Assembly (NCBI GenBank): GCA_030043155.1
Contig: JASHYE010000054.1
Span: forward strand, 1-7,337
DNA: 7,337 nt
From: Candidatus Acidiferrales bacterium
GTDB lineage: Bacteria; Acidobacteriota; Terriglobia; Acidoferrales; UBA7541
Direction: 5' to 3'
A model generated the notes under the pieces. It was not told the origin of the DNA. It saw only the letters and a list, made by a program, of their open reading frames with translations, and did no database searches. The position numbers and the translations under genes were made by a program. Positions 1-6,299 of this stretch are shown piece after piece (the first letter of the stretch is position 1; each line of letters begins with the position of its first letter).

Positions 1-809
1 ATCTGCTCTTCGAAGTTTGCAAGCAGCGCCGTGACATTTTGCCTGAGCACGGACGCCATCTCTTCCTCCGCGACCACTTTCCCGTGCTCCAGTTCTTCGA
101 TCCACTTTTGATGTAATGCTTCCGCCGTTTCTCCCCGCTCGCTTTCCAACGCTCTGCGCACTTCGCTCGCTGCCTGATTGGCCACTTCGTTTGCTGCCGC
201 GCGTGCTTCCTCAATTATCTGCTTGGATTCGGCGAGAAATTCATGTCTCAACTGACCTAGCCGGGTATTCTCCCCGTTAAAATTTGCCTCGCGTTCTTCC
301 GTGGGCCCTGCGAAATCACGATTCGCATGCGCCAGGGCCATTTGCAGATAGACCTCGAGCGGAGCCTCTTCGCGCTCACTCTCTCCACTCCCGCGCTGCA
401 CAGCCGCCTCAGAACGCATGCTCGCCGCCGACACAGCGGCGCCGCTGCTCCAATCAGCCGGTGGAAGCGTGATTCCCCAAATGTTCCTGCCACGTTCCAG
501 CTCCACGCCGACGTGGAACAGATCCCTGAGCGTCCGCGGCCGCTGAATCCACGCTACACGCGCCCGCACACAAGCCGCTTCCCCACGTGAGCCGCTGGAG
601 GGCACTTCCAGGGTGATCCACGTGTTCTTCGGAAGGTGGTGTTTAGAAGCGTAACGGCATCCGTGGAAGCTTAGATTCTGCGCCGCCGCTCGCTCTTCGA
701 ACGGCTGGCCCAGCAAGTCAACTCCACGAATAATGACCGCGGAAGTCTGCTCGATACGCGTGCTTCGCCGACGCTGCTCTCCCAAGTATGTAGCTGCTGC
801 CTCTGACAC
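1..809 (-). CDS. PilZ-domain protein with long C-terminal helical region (partial, C-terminus off the left edge)
   Basis: The frame is open from a GTG at 809 to the window edge, giving 269 residues without a stop. A TAG lies in frame at 819-821, so the start cannot be further upstream; GGGGGAG (813-819) sits 3 bases before the GTG, which is close but usable. Residues about 13-120 look like a PilZ domain: the RxxxR signature is R14-R18 (RRSTR), and the (D/N)xSxxG signature is N45-L-S47-F-H-G50. The segment FHVGVELERGRNIWGITLP follows near residues 98-116, then a tryptophan at 120. PilZ domains are cytoplasmic cyclic di-GMP receptors, and the ligand-contact residues are present, so binding is plausible (inference). 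After a Ser/Ala/Glu-rich linker (121-150), residues about 150-269 are Ala/Glu/Arg/Gln-rich, have no Pro after residue 169, and look amphipathic or coiled-coil. No signal peptide or membrane segment is visible. The partner or output is unknown, and the true C-terminus is not seen. Confidence 0.85.
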   Translation of the reverse strand, partial: MSEAAATYLGEQRRRSTRIEQTSAVIIRGVDLLGQPFEERAAAQNLSFHGCRYASKHHLPKNTWITLEVPSSGSRGEAACVRARVAWIQRPRTLRDLFHVGVELERGRNIWGITLPPADWSSGAAVSAASMRSEAAVQRGSGESEREEAPLEVYLQMALAHANRDFAGPTEEREANFNGENTRLGQLRHEFLAESKQIIEEARAAANEVANQAASEVRRALESERGETAEALHQKWIEELEHGKVVAEEEMASVLRQNVTALLANFEEQ

Positions 810-812
810 TTT

Positions 813-819
813 CTCCCCC
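813..819 (-). promoter_or_regulatory. Ribosome binding site deciding the GTG start of the PilZ gene
   Basis: The minus strand reads GGGGGAG, then AAA, then GTG. The in-frame TAG at 819-821 rules out any earlier start. The spacing is short, but the next in-frame candidate, a TTG eight codons later, has no purine-rich leader. Confidence 0.55.
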
Positions 820-845
820 TATCGAACGTGTCTGATTTGCGCAGC

Positions 846-874
846 AGCATAGCACTCCCGCGTCCCGCGGTCGA
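846..874 (-). promoter_or_regulatory. Probable sigma70-type promoter of the PilZ gene
   Basis: On the minus strand, TCGACC (869-874, 4 of 6 matches to TTGACA) is followed after exactly 17 bases by TATGCT (846-851, 4 of 6 to TATAAT). The -10 box is preceded by TGC, giving an extended -10 element (846-854). Transcription would start near 839 and leave a leader of about 30 bases before the GTG at 809. This fits the 163-base gap after the TPR gene and suggests the PilZ gene has its own promoter. It is a pattern match by eye. Confidence 0.45.
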
Positions 875-972
875 GCGGCAGACTGTGAATAAATTTTTGG
901 ATGTGCTGCGCGGACGCGGGCCCGCAAAGAACTGCGGCGTTTAGATCGAAAACATTGTTTGAAAAAACTGCC

Positions 973-2127
973 CTAAATTCCGGGCTTCTTATTCCTGACC
1001 GTGGTGGCAGCCTTCTCCCCGTTCATCTCCATGACGGTGTCCAGCGACTCCTTCACTTCCGCCGCGTGCGGTCCGTTCGGTTGCAGTTCGAGGTACTTTT
1101 TATAGGCTTCTTCGGTCCCGGGCGGCACCACGTAGACCTGCTTTCCGCCTTCGGTTTTGGTATCAATTCCCGCGACTAGCGCATTGCCCAGCATGTACCA
1201 CCCATCTGCGTCATTTGGGTCCAATTGTGTCGCTTTCTGCAGTGGAACTACCGCATCGCTCATTTTTCCTTCATTGGTCAGCACAATTCCGATGTTTTGA
1301 TAACAGCTGACCCCGGCGGCCTTGTTCGTGGGATCCAGCGTCGCGGCTTTGTCGCAAGCCGCCGTGGCATCCGGAATTTTGCCTACATGGGCCAGATCGG
1401 TTCCAAGTTGCATATACAGCGGCGAAGTCGGCTTGATGGCAATCGCTTGCTGTGTCGCATCTACTGCCTGATCGAATTTGCCCGCGCCTTCATACGCGGC
1501 GCCCAAATTGCCCAAAATCGTCGGCAAATTGGGATCCTTATCCGGAGCACCTTGCTTGGCCGCCTCGAACTCCGTCACCGCAGTCTGATAATCTGTGTTC
1601 AAGCTCGCTTGTAGCGTGGCCCGTTGCGCATCCGGAGCCGAGCGCATCTGTTCCTTGGTCGCGTCCGCGCTTTGAATTGCTTTCACGCCGGCATCGAAAT
1701 GCACTTTCATCTGCTTGAATTGGGCTTGCGCCGCCTGCTGCTTTTTGATCGCCTCCACATCGATTCCCATCTTCTTGGCGATCGCTTGAAAGTTCTCATC
1801 CAAAGTCACGCCGGTCTCGGCGGTGCCGCTATTGGTCTGAACCTGATCGGTGTAGTTGACGTTGTCTTTCTTAAAATTCACCGTATAGGTTCCGGCCGGC
1901 AATCCATTCTGGACGTATTTCCCATTTGCATCCGTCGTTGCTGTGTACTGCTGACCTTTGTCTTTATTAGTGATCGTCACCACCACGCCTTCATATGGCT
2001 TGCCCTCCATATCCAACACGGTGCCCGTGAGCCGCGTCAGCTGCTGCGCCGAAACTCTCGGCGCCATCGCGCACACCGCCCCAATCAGCAAAGCCACAAT
2101 TCCCAGCTTCGAAAACAATGGTTTCAT
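973..2127 (-). CDS. Secreted TPR protein with N-terminal carboxypeptidase-regulatory-like domain
   Basis: The product has 384 residues. The ATG at 2127 is preceded by AAGGGAG 8 bases upstream. Residues 1-27 form a signal peptide: basic MKPLFSK, a hydrophobic core LGIVALLIGAVCAMA, and a V-S-A site before Gln28, so export to the periplasm or beyond is expected. Residues about 31-90 resemble the carboxypeptidase regulatory-like (beta-sandwich) fold, with a G-TVLD start, a TDANGKY turn (65-71) and GLPAGTYTV (75-83). Residues about 108-190 are helical, Gln/Ala-rich and charged. Residues about 200-350 contain roughly four TPR units, with typical LG..Y/L..G....A...... and LDP/KPTS spacing; TPRs usually mediate protein-protein contacts. 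The C-terminus is basic. No catalytic motif is visible, so a scaffold role is inferred. It starts 37 bases after queC on the same strand and may be co-transcribed, though nothing links it biochemically to deazaguanine synthesis. Confidence 0.92.
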   Translation of the reverse strand: MKPLFSKLGIVALLIGAVCAMAPRVSAQQLTRLTGTVLDMEGKPYEGVVVTITNKDKGQQYTATTDANGKYVQNGLPAGTYTVNFKKDNVNYTDQVQTNSGTAETGVTLDENFQAIAKKMGIDVEAIKKQQAAQAQFKQMKVHFDAGVKAIQSADATKEQMRSAPDAQRATLQASLNTDYQTAVTEFEAAKQGAPDKDPNLPTILGNLGAAYEGAGKFDQAVDATQQAIAIKPTSPLYMQLGTDLAHVGKIPDATAACDKAATLDPTNKAAGVSCYQNIGIVLTNEGKMSDAVVPLQKATQLDPNDADGWYMLGNALVAGIDTKTEGGKQVYVVPPGTEEAYKKYLELQPNGPHAAEVKESLDTVMEMNGEKAATTVRNKKPGI

Positions 2128-2135
2128 TTTGACGA

Positions 2136-2142
2136 CTCCCTT
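2136..2142 (-). promoter_or_regulatory. Ribosome binding site of the TPR gene
   Basis: The minus strand reads AAGGGAG, 8 bases before the ATG at 2127. This supports the start that places the signal peptide at the very N-terminus. Confidence 0.65.
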
Positions 2143-2164
2143 CTACTTTGGATGCCTTTCTATA

Positions 2165-2854
2165 TTATCGCGCAACTTGCACACGATAGACTATAGGGTC
2201 CGCATATCCGGCCTCGGCAAATGCCCGCAGTCGAAGACGGCAACTATCGCACACTCCGCACGCTTCCTCTTCTCTCTGGTAACACGACCACGTCTTCTCG
2301 AGCGGCGCCTTCAATTCCATTCCTCTCCGCACGATCTCGCTCTTCCGCATGCCAATCACTGGCGTCAGGATCTCAATCCTCGTCTCAGGCCGCGTTCCCA
2401 CTTGCGCCAGTTCGTTGAACACGCGGTAATACTCCGGCCGGCAGTCAGGGTAACCTGAGCTATCCTCCGCCACCGCGCCAATGAAAATCGCCGTCGCGCC
2501 GATCACTTCGGCCCAGCTCACCGCCGCCGCCAAAAAATGGGCATTGCGAAACGGCACGTACGTCACTGGAATTTCCCTTGAATTCCCAACGCCGTTTTCC
2601 GGCACTGCAATCCGCTCATCCGTCAGCGCCGATCCGCCGATTTTCCTCAGCGCATCCAGCCGCACCGCCAACCTCTCTCTTGCTCGATAAAATTCCGCAA
2701 TTTCTTCAAACGCGCGGCGCTCGCACTCTTCGGTTCTTTGACCGTAGCTCGCGTGCAGCAGCGCCAGCGCATGGGTCTGGCTCGCAATCGCCGCTGTCAC
2801 GCAGGAATCCATTCCTCCGCTCAGCAGCACGATGCCTTTTTCTTTCACGCTCAC
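2165..2854 (-). CDS. queC: 7-cyano-7-deazaguanine (preQ0) synthase QueC
   Basis: QueC uses ATP and ammonia to turn 7-carboxy-7-deazaguanine (CDG) into preQ0, the last step before the pathway branches to queuosine. The chosen start is GTG 2854, giving 229 residues, which is normal for the family. AGGAAG lies 6 bases upstream and overlaps the queE stop; a second GTG at 2848 is possible but less well spaced. The PP-loop ATP-binding motif is S12-GGMDS17 near the N-terminus. The zinc-binding cysteines at the C-terminal end are C191, C199, C202 and C205 (a CGVCDSC cluster followed by RLRLRAF). The frame stays open a further 74 codons upstream, but that part lies across queE and carries no QueC sequence. 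It starts 10 bases after queE, so translational coupling is likely. The cytoplasmic product feeds QueF and tRNA-guanine transglycosylase, which are not in the window. Confidence 0.96.
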   Translation of the reverse strand: MSVKEKGIVLLSGGMDSCVTAAIASQTHALALLHASYGQRTEECERRAFEEIAEFYRARERLAVRLDALRKIGGSALTDERIAVPENGVGNSREIPVTYVPFRNAHFLAAAVSWAEVIGATAIFIGAVAEDSSGYPDCRPEYYRVFNELAQVGTRPETRIEILTPVIGMRKSEIVRRGMELKAPLEKTWSCYQREEEACGVCDSCRLRLRAFAEAGYADPIVYRVQVAR

Positions 2855-2860
2855 TCTTTT

Positions 2861-2866
2861 CTTCCT
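2861..2866 (-). promoter_or_regulatory. Ribosome binding site deciding the queC GTG start
   Basis: AGGAAG on the minus strand is 6 bases before GTG 2854 and overlaps the queE stop codon (2865-2867). It favours this GTG over the in-frame GTG at 2848 and over the long upstream extension. Confidence 0.65.
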
Positions 2867-3551
2867 AAACTCCGTGCATCGCCGGGTCCCAGATGAATTT
2901 ATGAATCTGCAATCCCAGCCGAACTCGCAAGCCGTCCGCCAAAATCCACTCGGCCAGCACGCGCGCATCCATCGCGGGCCATTTCCCCTCTGGATCGGCA
3001 AAAACCGGCGAGAAGAGCACTTCATGGATGCGCTCTGCAAGCTTATGCTCTGCTGTAAATTCTCGCGCGAACTCATAATCGCGGCGGCTCGCGATCACGA
3101 ATTTGATTTCGTCCTTCTTAGCCAGTGCATCAAGATTCGCAAGCCGAAATTTCCCAGCCTCGCCTGAATCCGGACACTTCACGTCTACAATTTTCACGAC
3201 TTGTTGCGGCAGTACGCTTACGTCCCGCTCGCCGCTGGTCTCAATCAACACCGTGTAGCCTTTATCGAGCAGCTGCCGCGCTAATTCCGGTGTCTCATTC
3301 TGCAGCAGCGGCTCTCCTCCGGTGATTTCCACCAATCTTGAATTCTTTTCCTCCGCTGTCGCACGCCCCTGCAACTCGTCGATGCGAGCCATCACTTCCG
3401 CAATGCTGTATTTCGTTCCACCATGAAACGCATATGCCGTGTCGCACCACGTGCACCGGAGATTGCAACCCGTCAGGCGCACAAACACACATGGCAATCC
3501 CGCGTAGCTGCTTTCTCCCTGAATTGACTTGAATATTTCAGTGATGAACAT
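2865..3551 (-). CDS. queE: 7-carboxy-7-deazaguanine synthase QueE (radical SAM)
   Basis: QueE rearranges 6-carboxy-5,6,7,8-tetrahydropterin (CPH4) into 7-carboxy-7-deazaguanine with loss of ammonia, using S-adenosylmethionine, an iron-sulfur cluster and magnesium. The product has 228 residues, usual for the family. The N-terminus MFITEIFKSIQGES is the canonical QueE opening, which fixes the start even though its Shine-Dalgarno is weak. The radical SAM CxxxCxxC motif is C29-NLR-C33-TW-C36, followed by Asp37-Thr38. The SAM-contacting GGEP motif is at 78-81 (TGGEPLLQ), and an ETSG and a DVKCPDSGE segment follow further on. Its substrate comes from QueD, encoded just upstream. It lies 18 bases after the small membrane-protein gene and 10 bases before queC. 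No key residue is missing. Confidence 0.96.
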   Translation of the reverse strand: MFITEIFKSIQGESSYAGLPCVFVRLTGCNLRCTWCDTAYAFHGGTKYSIAEVMARIDELQGRATAEEKNSRLVEITGGEPLLQNETPELARQLLDKGYTVLIETSGERDVSVLPQQVVKIVDVKCPDSGEAGKFRLANLDALAKKDEIKFVIASRRDYEFAREFTAEHKLAERIHEVLFSPVFADPEGKWPAMDARVLAEWILADGLRVRLGLQIHKFIWDPAMHGV

Positions 3552-3569
3552 GCTTTTTACCCAGAAAGG

Positions 3570-3803
3570 CTACCGATTCGCCGCTTGCCCGTCCGCGCGA
3601 GACTGGGCCTCTTTTCGCCTGAGATGAATCACTCCCCAAATCGCCGCGGCCAGCTCGCCTCCCACAACGGGAATCGCCAGCTTCAGTCCCCACGCATAGT
3701 AGATCCACAAAAATGAAACAATGAACGCCGGTACAGCAATAATGTAAAAAGCCCGATTCACCGATTCTCTCCGCTCATCGCCGCGCCTCTCATTTCCGGC
3801 CAT
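3570..3803 (-). CDS. Small two-helix membrane protein of unknown function between queD and queE
   Basis: I do not recognise this 77-residue protein. It has a charged, Arg/Glu-rich N-terminus (about residues 4-13), a hydrophobic helix at about 19-38 (FYIIAVPAFIVSFLWIYYAW), a Pro/Gly-containing turn, a second hydrophobic stretch at about 43-61, and a basic, hydrophilic tail. That fits an inner-membrane hairpin. The ATG at 3803 overlaps the end of queD by 14 bases, but its upstream sequence is a poor ribosome site. A GTG at 3761 has GGAGAG 5 bases upstream and would give 63 residues keeping both helices, so either start is possible. It is co-directional with, and embedded in, the queD-queE-queC run. 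No catalytic motif is seen, and two helices are too few to resemble the known multi-helix queuosine-precursor transporters. Confidence 0.75.
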   Translation of the reverse strand: MAGNERRGDERRESVNRAFYIIAVPAFIVSFLWIYYAWGLKLAIPVVGGELAAAIWGVIHLRRKEAQSRADGQAANR

Positions 3804-4176
3804 CCGGCCGGAACGTCGCCGAGCTCGTCTCTGTTTCCCACACTGTCACTCCCGAAACCGTTGCGCCATTCTCCGTTCGCTTCATCTGCTTCGCGATTTC
3901 GTCGTGAATATGTTTCGCAATGTTTTCCGCGGAAGGATTCACTTTGTCAAAGGGCGGAAAGTCATTCAAATTGCGGTGATCGAGCGAACGAATCACCGTC
4001 TGAATTACCTGTTTCAAATGCACAAAATCGTAAAGCAGGCCCGCGGAATCGAGCTCCTGCCCTTCCATGCTCACGCGCACTCGGTAATTATGCCCGTGCT
4101 GATTCTCGCACTTGCCATAATATCGGCGCAGGTAATGCCCGGCTGAGAAACTCTCATCTACGCTGATTTCGTACAT
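3790..4176 (-). CDS. queD: 6-carboxy-5,6,7,8-tetrahydropterin synthase QueD
   Basis: QueD converts 7,8-dihydroneopterin triphosphate to 6-carboxytetrahydropterin, releasing acetaldehyde and triphosphate; it is the second step of the deazaguanine pathway and belongs to the 6-pyruvoyltetrahydropterin synthase family. The product has 128 residues, a normal length. Zinc ligands are H14 (SFSAGH), H27 and H29 (QHGH); the catalytic cysteine is C23 (KCENQHGH). The Asp-His pair is D66-H67 (LDHRNLND), and the family's NPTAEN motif appears as NPSAEN (80-85). A C-terminal VWETE (112-116) supplies the conserved glutamate that binds the pterin ring. All expected active-site residues are present. The ATG at 4176 is the natural start, with only a weak GGA about 9 bases upstream. 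It lies 51 bases after the helicase gene, and its 3' end overlaps the next gene. Confidence 0.96.
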   Translation of the reverse strand: MYEISVDESFSAGHYLRRYYGKCENQHGHNYRVRVSMEGQELDSAGLLYDFVHLKQVIQTVIRSLDHRNLNDFPPFDKVNPSAENIAKHIHDEIAKQMKRTENGATVSGVTVWETETSSATFRPDGRK

Positions 4177-4190
4177 CGATTGTTTTCCGT

Positions 4191-4204
4191 TTTCGCTCTC
4201 GAAA
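4191..4204 (-). other. Small stem-loop in the dinG-queD gap
   Basis: TTTCG and CGAAA (4191-4195 with 4200-4204) can form a perfect 5-bp stem with a 4-base loop, ending about 14 bases before the queD ATG. There is no following T-run, so it does not look like a terminator. It may be chance. Confidence 0.25.
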
Positions 4205-4227
4205 CGCGCAGACGCAGCCGCCGCGAC

Positions 4228-6207
4228 CTAAAGTTGTTCGGCGAACCGTTCTACTTCGGCGAGGTCATGCGTCAGGGCGTATTCGGGCAGCGATTCCATG
4301 AAAATTCTACCATATTGCATCCGCTCAATCCGATTATCCAAAATCGCGAGCACTCCGCGGTCCGTGCGCGACCGAATCAGCCTGCCAAATCCCTGCTTTA
4401 ATGACAGCACGGCTTTAGGCACCTGATACTCCGCAAACGCATTTTGTCCATCTTCTTGCAGCGCCTTCACCCGCGCCGCGACAATCGGATCCGACGGAAC
4501 CGCAAACGGCAGCTTGTCGATAATGACGCATGAAAGCTGAGATCCGGGAACATCTACTCCCTGCCAGAAACTCGCCGTCGCCAGCAGTACGGCTCCGGGC
4601 GTAGTGCGGAATCGCTCCAGCAGCGCCGAGCGCGGCGCTGTGCCTTGCAGCAGCAGCGGAAATGGGATCGTCCCGGCCAGCCGCTCGTGAATCTGACGCA
4701 TTTGCGCGTAACTCGTGAACAGACAGAACGCCCGCCCTCGTGTCATCTTCAGAATCTTCGCAATTTCCTCCGCGGCCTTTTCGGTAAACCTCTCGTCTCT
4801 CACGTCCGGGAGCATCTTCGGAATGTACAGTAACGCCTGGCTCGCATAGTCGAATTCCTGCGGCAACACTTTCTCCTGAGCTGCGGAAATTCCCAGCCGG
4901 TGCTTCGCGTAATCGAACCGCCCGCCGACAGCTAATGTCGCCGATGTGAGTACGACCGTATCGAACTGCTCGAAAAGCCGCTCCCGCATGATTTCGCTTA
5001 CGTCAATCGGCGTCGCCACAAGAAAAATTCCCTTCCCGCGCCGTTCAAACCAATAGACGTAGCTTCTCTCATCGCTCTCCAGTAAAAATGCCAGCTCGCG
5101 CCGCAACTCTGCCGCGCGCCGCGCCAGATTCATCACTTCTTCCGGTTTCGAACTCAGTCCCGCGAGTTCTGTTTCCATTCTCTTCAGTGCGGCAAGCAAT
5201 CCTTCGTACGCTTCGCGATTCCGCTCCAAAAACGCCACGCGCTCCGCATGTTCGAACGGAAACCTTCCTTCTCGTTGCGCAAATCCCTCGAAAAATGTGT
5301 GCGCGCGTTCGCGAATCTGCGTCAACGGCCGCCGCGTTGCCGCTGACCCCAGATTCAACATCCGCAGCGTCTGCTCCCCATCGCGCACCAGCTCGTCAAA
5401 TTGATAGCTCGAAACCGCTCGCCCGAAATAATCGCTGGCCACGTCTTCGATTTCGTGCGCCTCATCGAAAATCACCGCCGCGTATTCCGGCAAGATCGAA
5501 CCAAAATCGTCCTGCCTCAGCGCCAGATCAGCGAAAAACAAATGATGGTTCACGATAATGACGTCCGCTTCCTGCGCCCGTTGCCGCATCGCCGTCAGAA
5601 AACACTGTTGAAATTGCGGACACTTCTGCCCCGTGCAGGTTTCCTTTCGCGCATCGATCCGGTTCCACAATTCCGCGTCATCCGGCAGAAAATTCAGCTC
5701 GGCGCGGTCGCCCGTCTCGGTCAGCTTTTCCCAGTCGCGAATCTGAGCGAACCAGTTGATCTCGTCCATCCCGCGCAACACCGGCTGGCCCTCCATCAAA
5801 TGCACTTTCTCGCGGCACACAAAATTGTTCCGTCCCTTCATCAGCGCCACTTTCAACTCCGGCGCAAAATGCTTTCGCAAAAACGGGATGTCTTTTTCGA
5901 AAAGCTGTTCCTGCAGCGATTTCGTCGCCGTGGAAATCACCACGCGCCGGCCGCTGCGTATCGCCGGAACCAAATATGCGAGCGTCTTGCCCGTACCCGT
6001 GCCCGCTTCAATCAGCGCATGCTGGTGCCGCGCAAACACCTCGTCCACCATCTCCGCCATCTCGAGTTGCGCGGCGCGAAATTCATAACCGAGATGGCAT
6101 TTCGCCAACAGCCCATGCGGTCCGAAAACATCCGCCATCGTTACCGCGCTTTTCTCGTTGATAGGACTTTGCTTCGCCATCTTCTTGGTCGTGGAGGTTG
6201 AACCCAT
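4228..6207 (-). CDS. dinG: ATP-dependent helicase of the DinG/YoaA (XPD-like, iron-sulfur) family
   Basis: This is a superfamily 2 DNA helicase related to DinG, which in characterised bacteria moves 5' to 3' and unwinds structured or RNA-DNA hybrid substrates. With the ATG at 6207 the product has 659 residues. Walker A is A68-GTGTGKT75, and the DEAH box is D248-EAH251. Four cysteines at 131, 191, 196 and 202 have the spacing expected for the family's 4Fe-4S cluster domain; VNHH (219-222) follows. The C-terminal helicase motifs include FWQGVDVPG and QGFGRLIRS (605-613), the arginine-finger motif. The frame stays open to a GTG at 6258, but those 17 extra codons cross the likely promoter region and look non-coding. 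In-frame ATGs at 6180 and 6138 are also possible, and none has a strong ribosome site. It heads the run that continues into queD. YoaA is the alternative family name. Confidence 0.94.
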   Translation of the reverse strand: MGSTSTTKKMAKQSPINEKSAVTMADVFGPHGLLAKCHLGYEFRAAQLEMAEMVDEVFARHQHALIEAGTGTGKTLAYLVPAIRSGRRVVISTATKSLQEQLFEKDIPFLRKHFAPELKVALMKGRNNFVCREKVHLMEGQPVLRGMDEINWFAQIRDWEKLTETGDRAELNFLPDDAELWNRIDARKETCTGQKCPQFQQCFLTAMRQRAQEADVIIVNHHLFFADLALRQDDFGSILPEYAAVIFDEAHEIEDVASDYFGRAVSSYQFDELVRDGEQTLRMLNLGSAATRRPLTQIRERAHTFFEGFAQREGRFPFEHAERVAFLERNREAYEGLLAALKRMETELAGLSSKPEEVMNLARRAAELRRELAFLLESDERSYVYWFERRGKGIFLVATPIDVSEIMRERLFEQFDTVVLTSATLAVGGRFDYAKHRLGISAAQEKVLPQEFDYASQALLYIPKMLPDVRDERFTEKAAEEIAKILKMTRGRAFCLFTSYAQMRQIHERLAGTIPFPLLLQGTAPRSALLERFRTTPGAVLLATASFWQGVDVPGSQLSCVIIDKLPFAVPSDPIVAARVKALQEDGQNAFAEYQVPKAVLSLKQGFGRLIRSRTDRGVLAILDNRIERMQYGRIFMESLPEYALTHDLAEVERFAEQL

Positions 6208-6299
6208 GTCGTTCGCCGCGATACATACTATAACCTGCACTCGCCCTGCGCAGACCACTGTATCCAGAACTTCGGTAGCCTCATTTTCGGAGGAGGTCC
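6208..6299. promoter_or_regulatory. Divergent intergenic region between the helicase gene and the 83-residue gene
   Basis: These 92 bases separate two back-to-back genes and must hold the plus-strand gene's start signals and probably those of the minus-strand run. The AT-rich block at 6221-6234 offers a -10-like hexamer on each strand: TATAAC (6229-6234, plus) and TATAGT (6227-6232, minus, 5 of 6 to consensus). I found no convincing -35 box at 16-18 bases for either, so the exact promoters are uncertain. Confidence 0.35.
6289..6297 (+). promoter_or_regulatory. Strong Shine-Dalgarno sequence of the 83-residue gene
   Basis: GGAGGAGGT ends 2 bases before the ATG at 6300 and can pair with the 16S rRNA tail in two registers (GGAGG at 6289-6293 or AGGAGGT at 6291-6297). 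It is the strongest ribosome site in the window and suggests high translation. Confidence 0.8.

Noticed and set aside
257..590. Short open frames on both strands within 257-590
   Set aside because: All overlap the PilZ gene, whose frame is continuous from 809 to the left edge and carries both PilZ motifs.
718..927. 69-codon minus-strand open frame across the PilZ gene start
   Set aside because: It is in another frame over the PilZ N-terminus and its promoter region, and has Arg/Ser-rich random-looking content.
916..937. GC-rich palindrome (916-925) and small hairpin (922-926 with 933-937) downstream of the TPR gene
   Set aside because: The stem is only 5 bp and no T-run follows it on the minus strand, so I would not call it a terminator.
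2164..2169. GATAAT -10-like hexamer in the queC-TPR gap
   Set aside because: It matches 5 of 6 bases, but no -35-like sequence lies 16-18 bases upstream, so an internal promoter is not supported.
1624..2196. 190-codon plus-strand open frame antisense to the TPR gene
   Set aside because: It is a composition shadow of the TPR gene: rich in His, Arg and Leu, with no domain and no ribosome site that I can see.
2855..3076. 74-codon in-frame extension upstream of queC
   Set aside because: It lies across the queE coding sequence in another frame, carries no QueC-like residues, and a GTG with a well-spaced AGGAAG sits exactly where QueC homology begins.
2165..4176. A deazaguanine DNA-modification (Dpd) locus
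   Set aside because: Only the three preQ0 enzymes are present; no DpdA-like transglycosylase or Dpd restriction gene is in the window, so tRNA queuosine synthesis is the simpler reading.
5401..6201. 266-codon plus-strand open frame antisense to the helicase
   Set aside because: It is Arg/His-rich with no recognisable domain, lies wholly opposite a gene with full family motifs, and is explained by GC-rich codon use leaving the opposite strand open.
6208..6258. 17-codon N-terminal extension of the helicase to a GTG at 6258
   Set aside because: The extra residues are not helicase-like and the codons run through the AT-rich promoter-like block; ATG 6207 or a later ATG is more credible.
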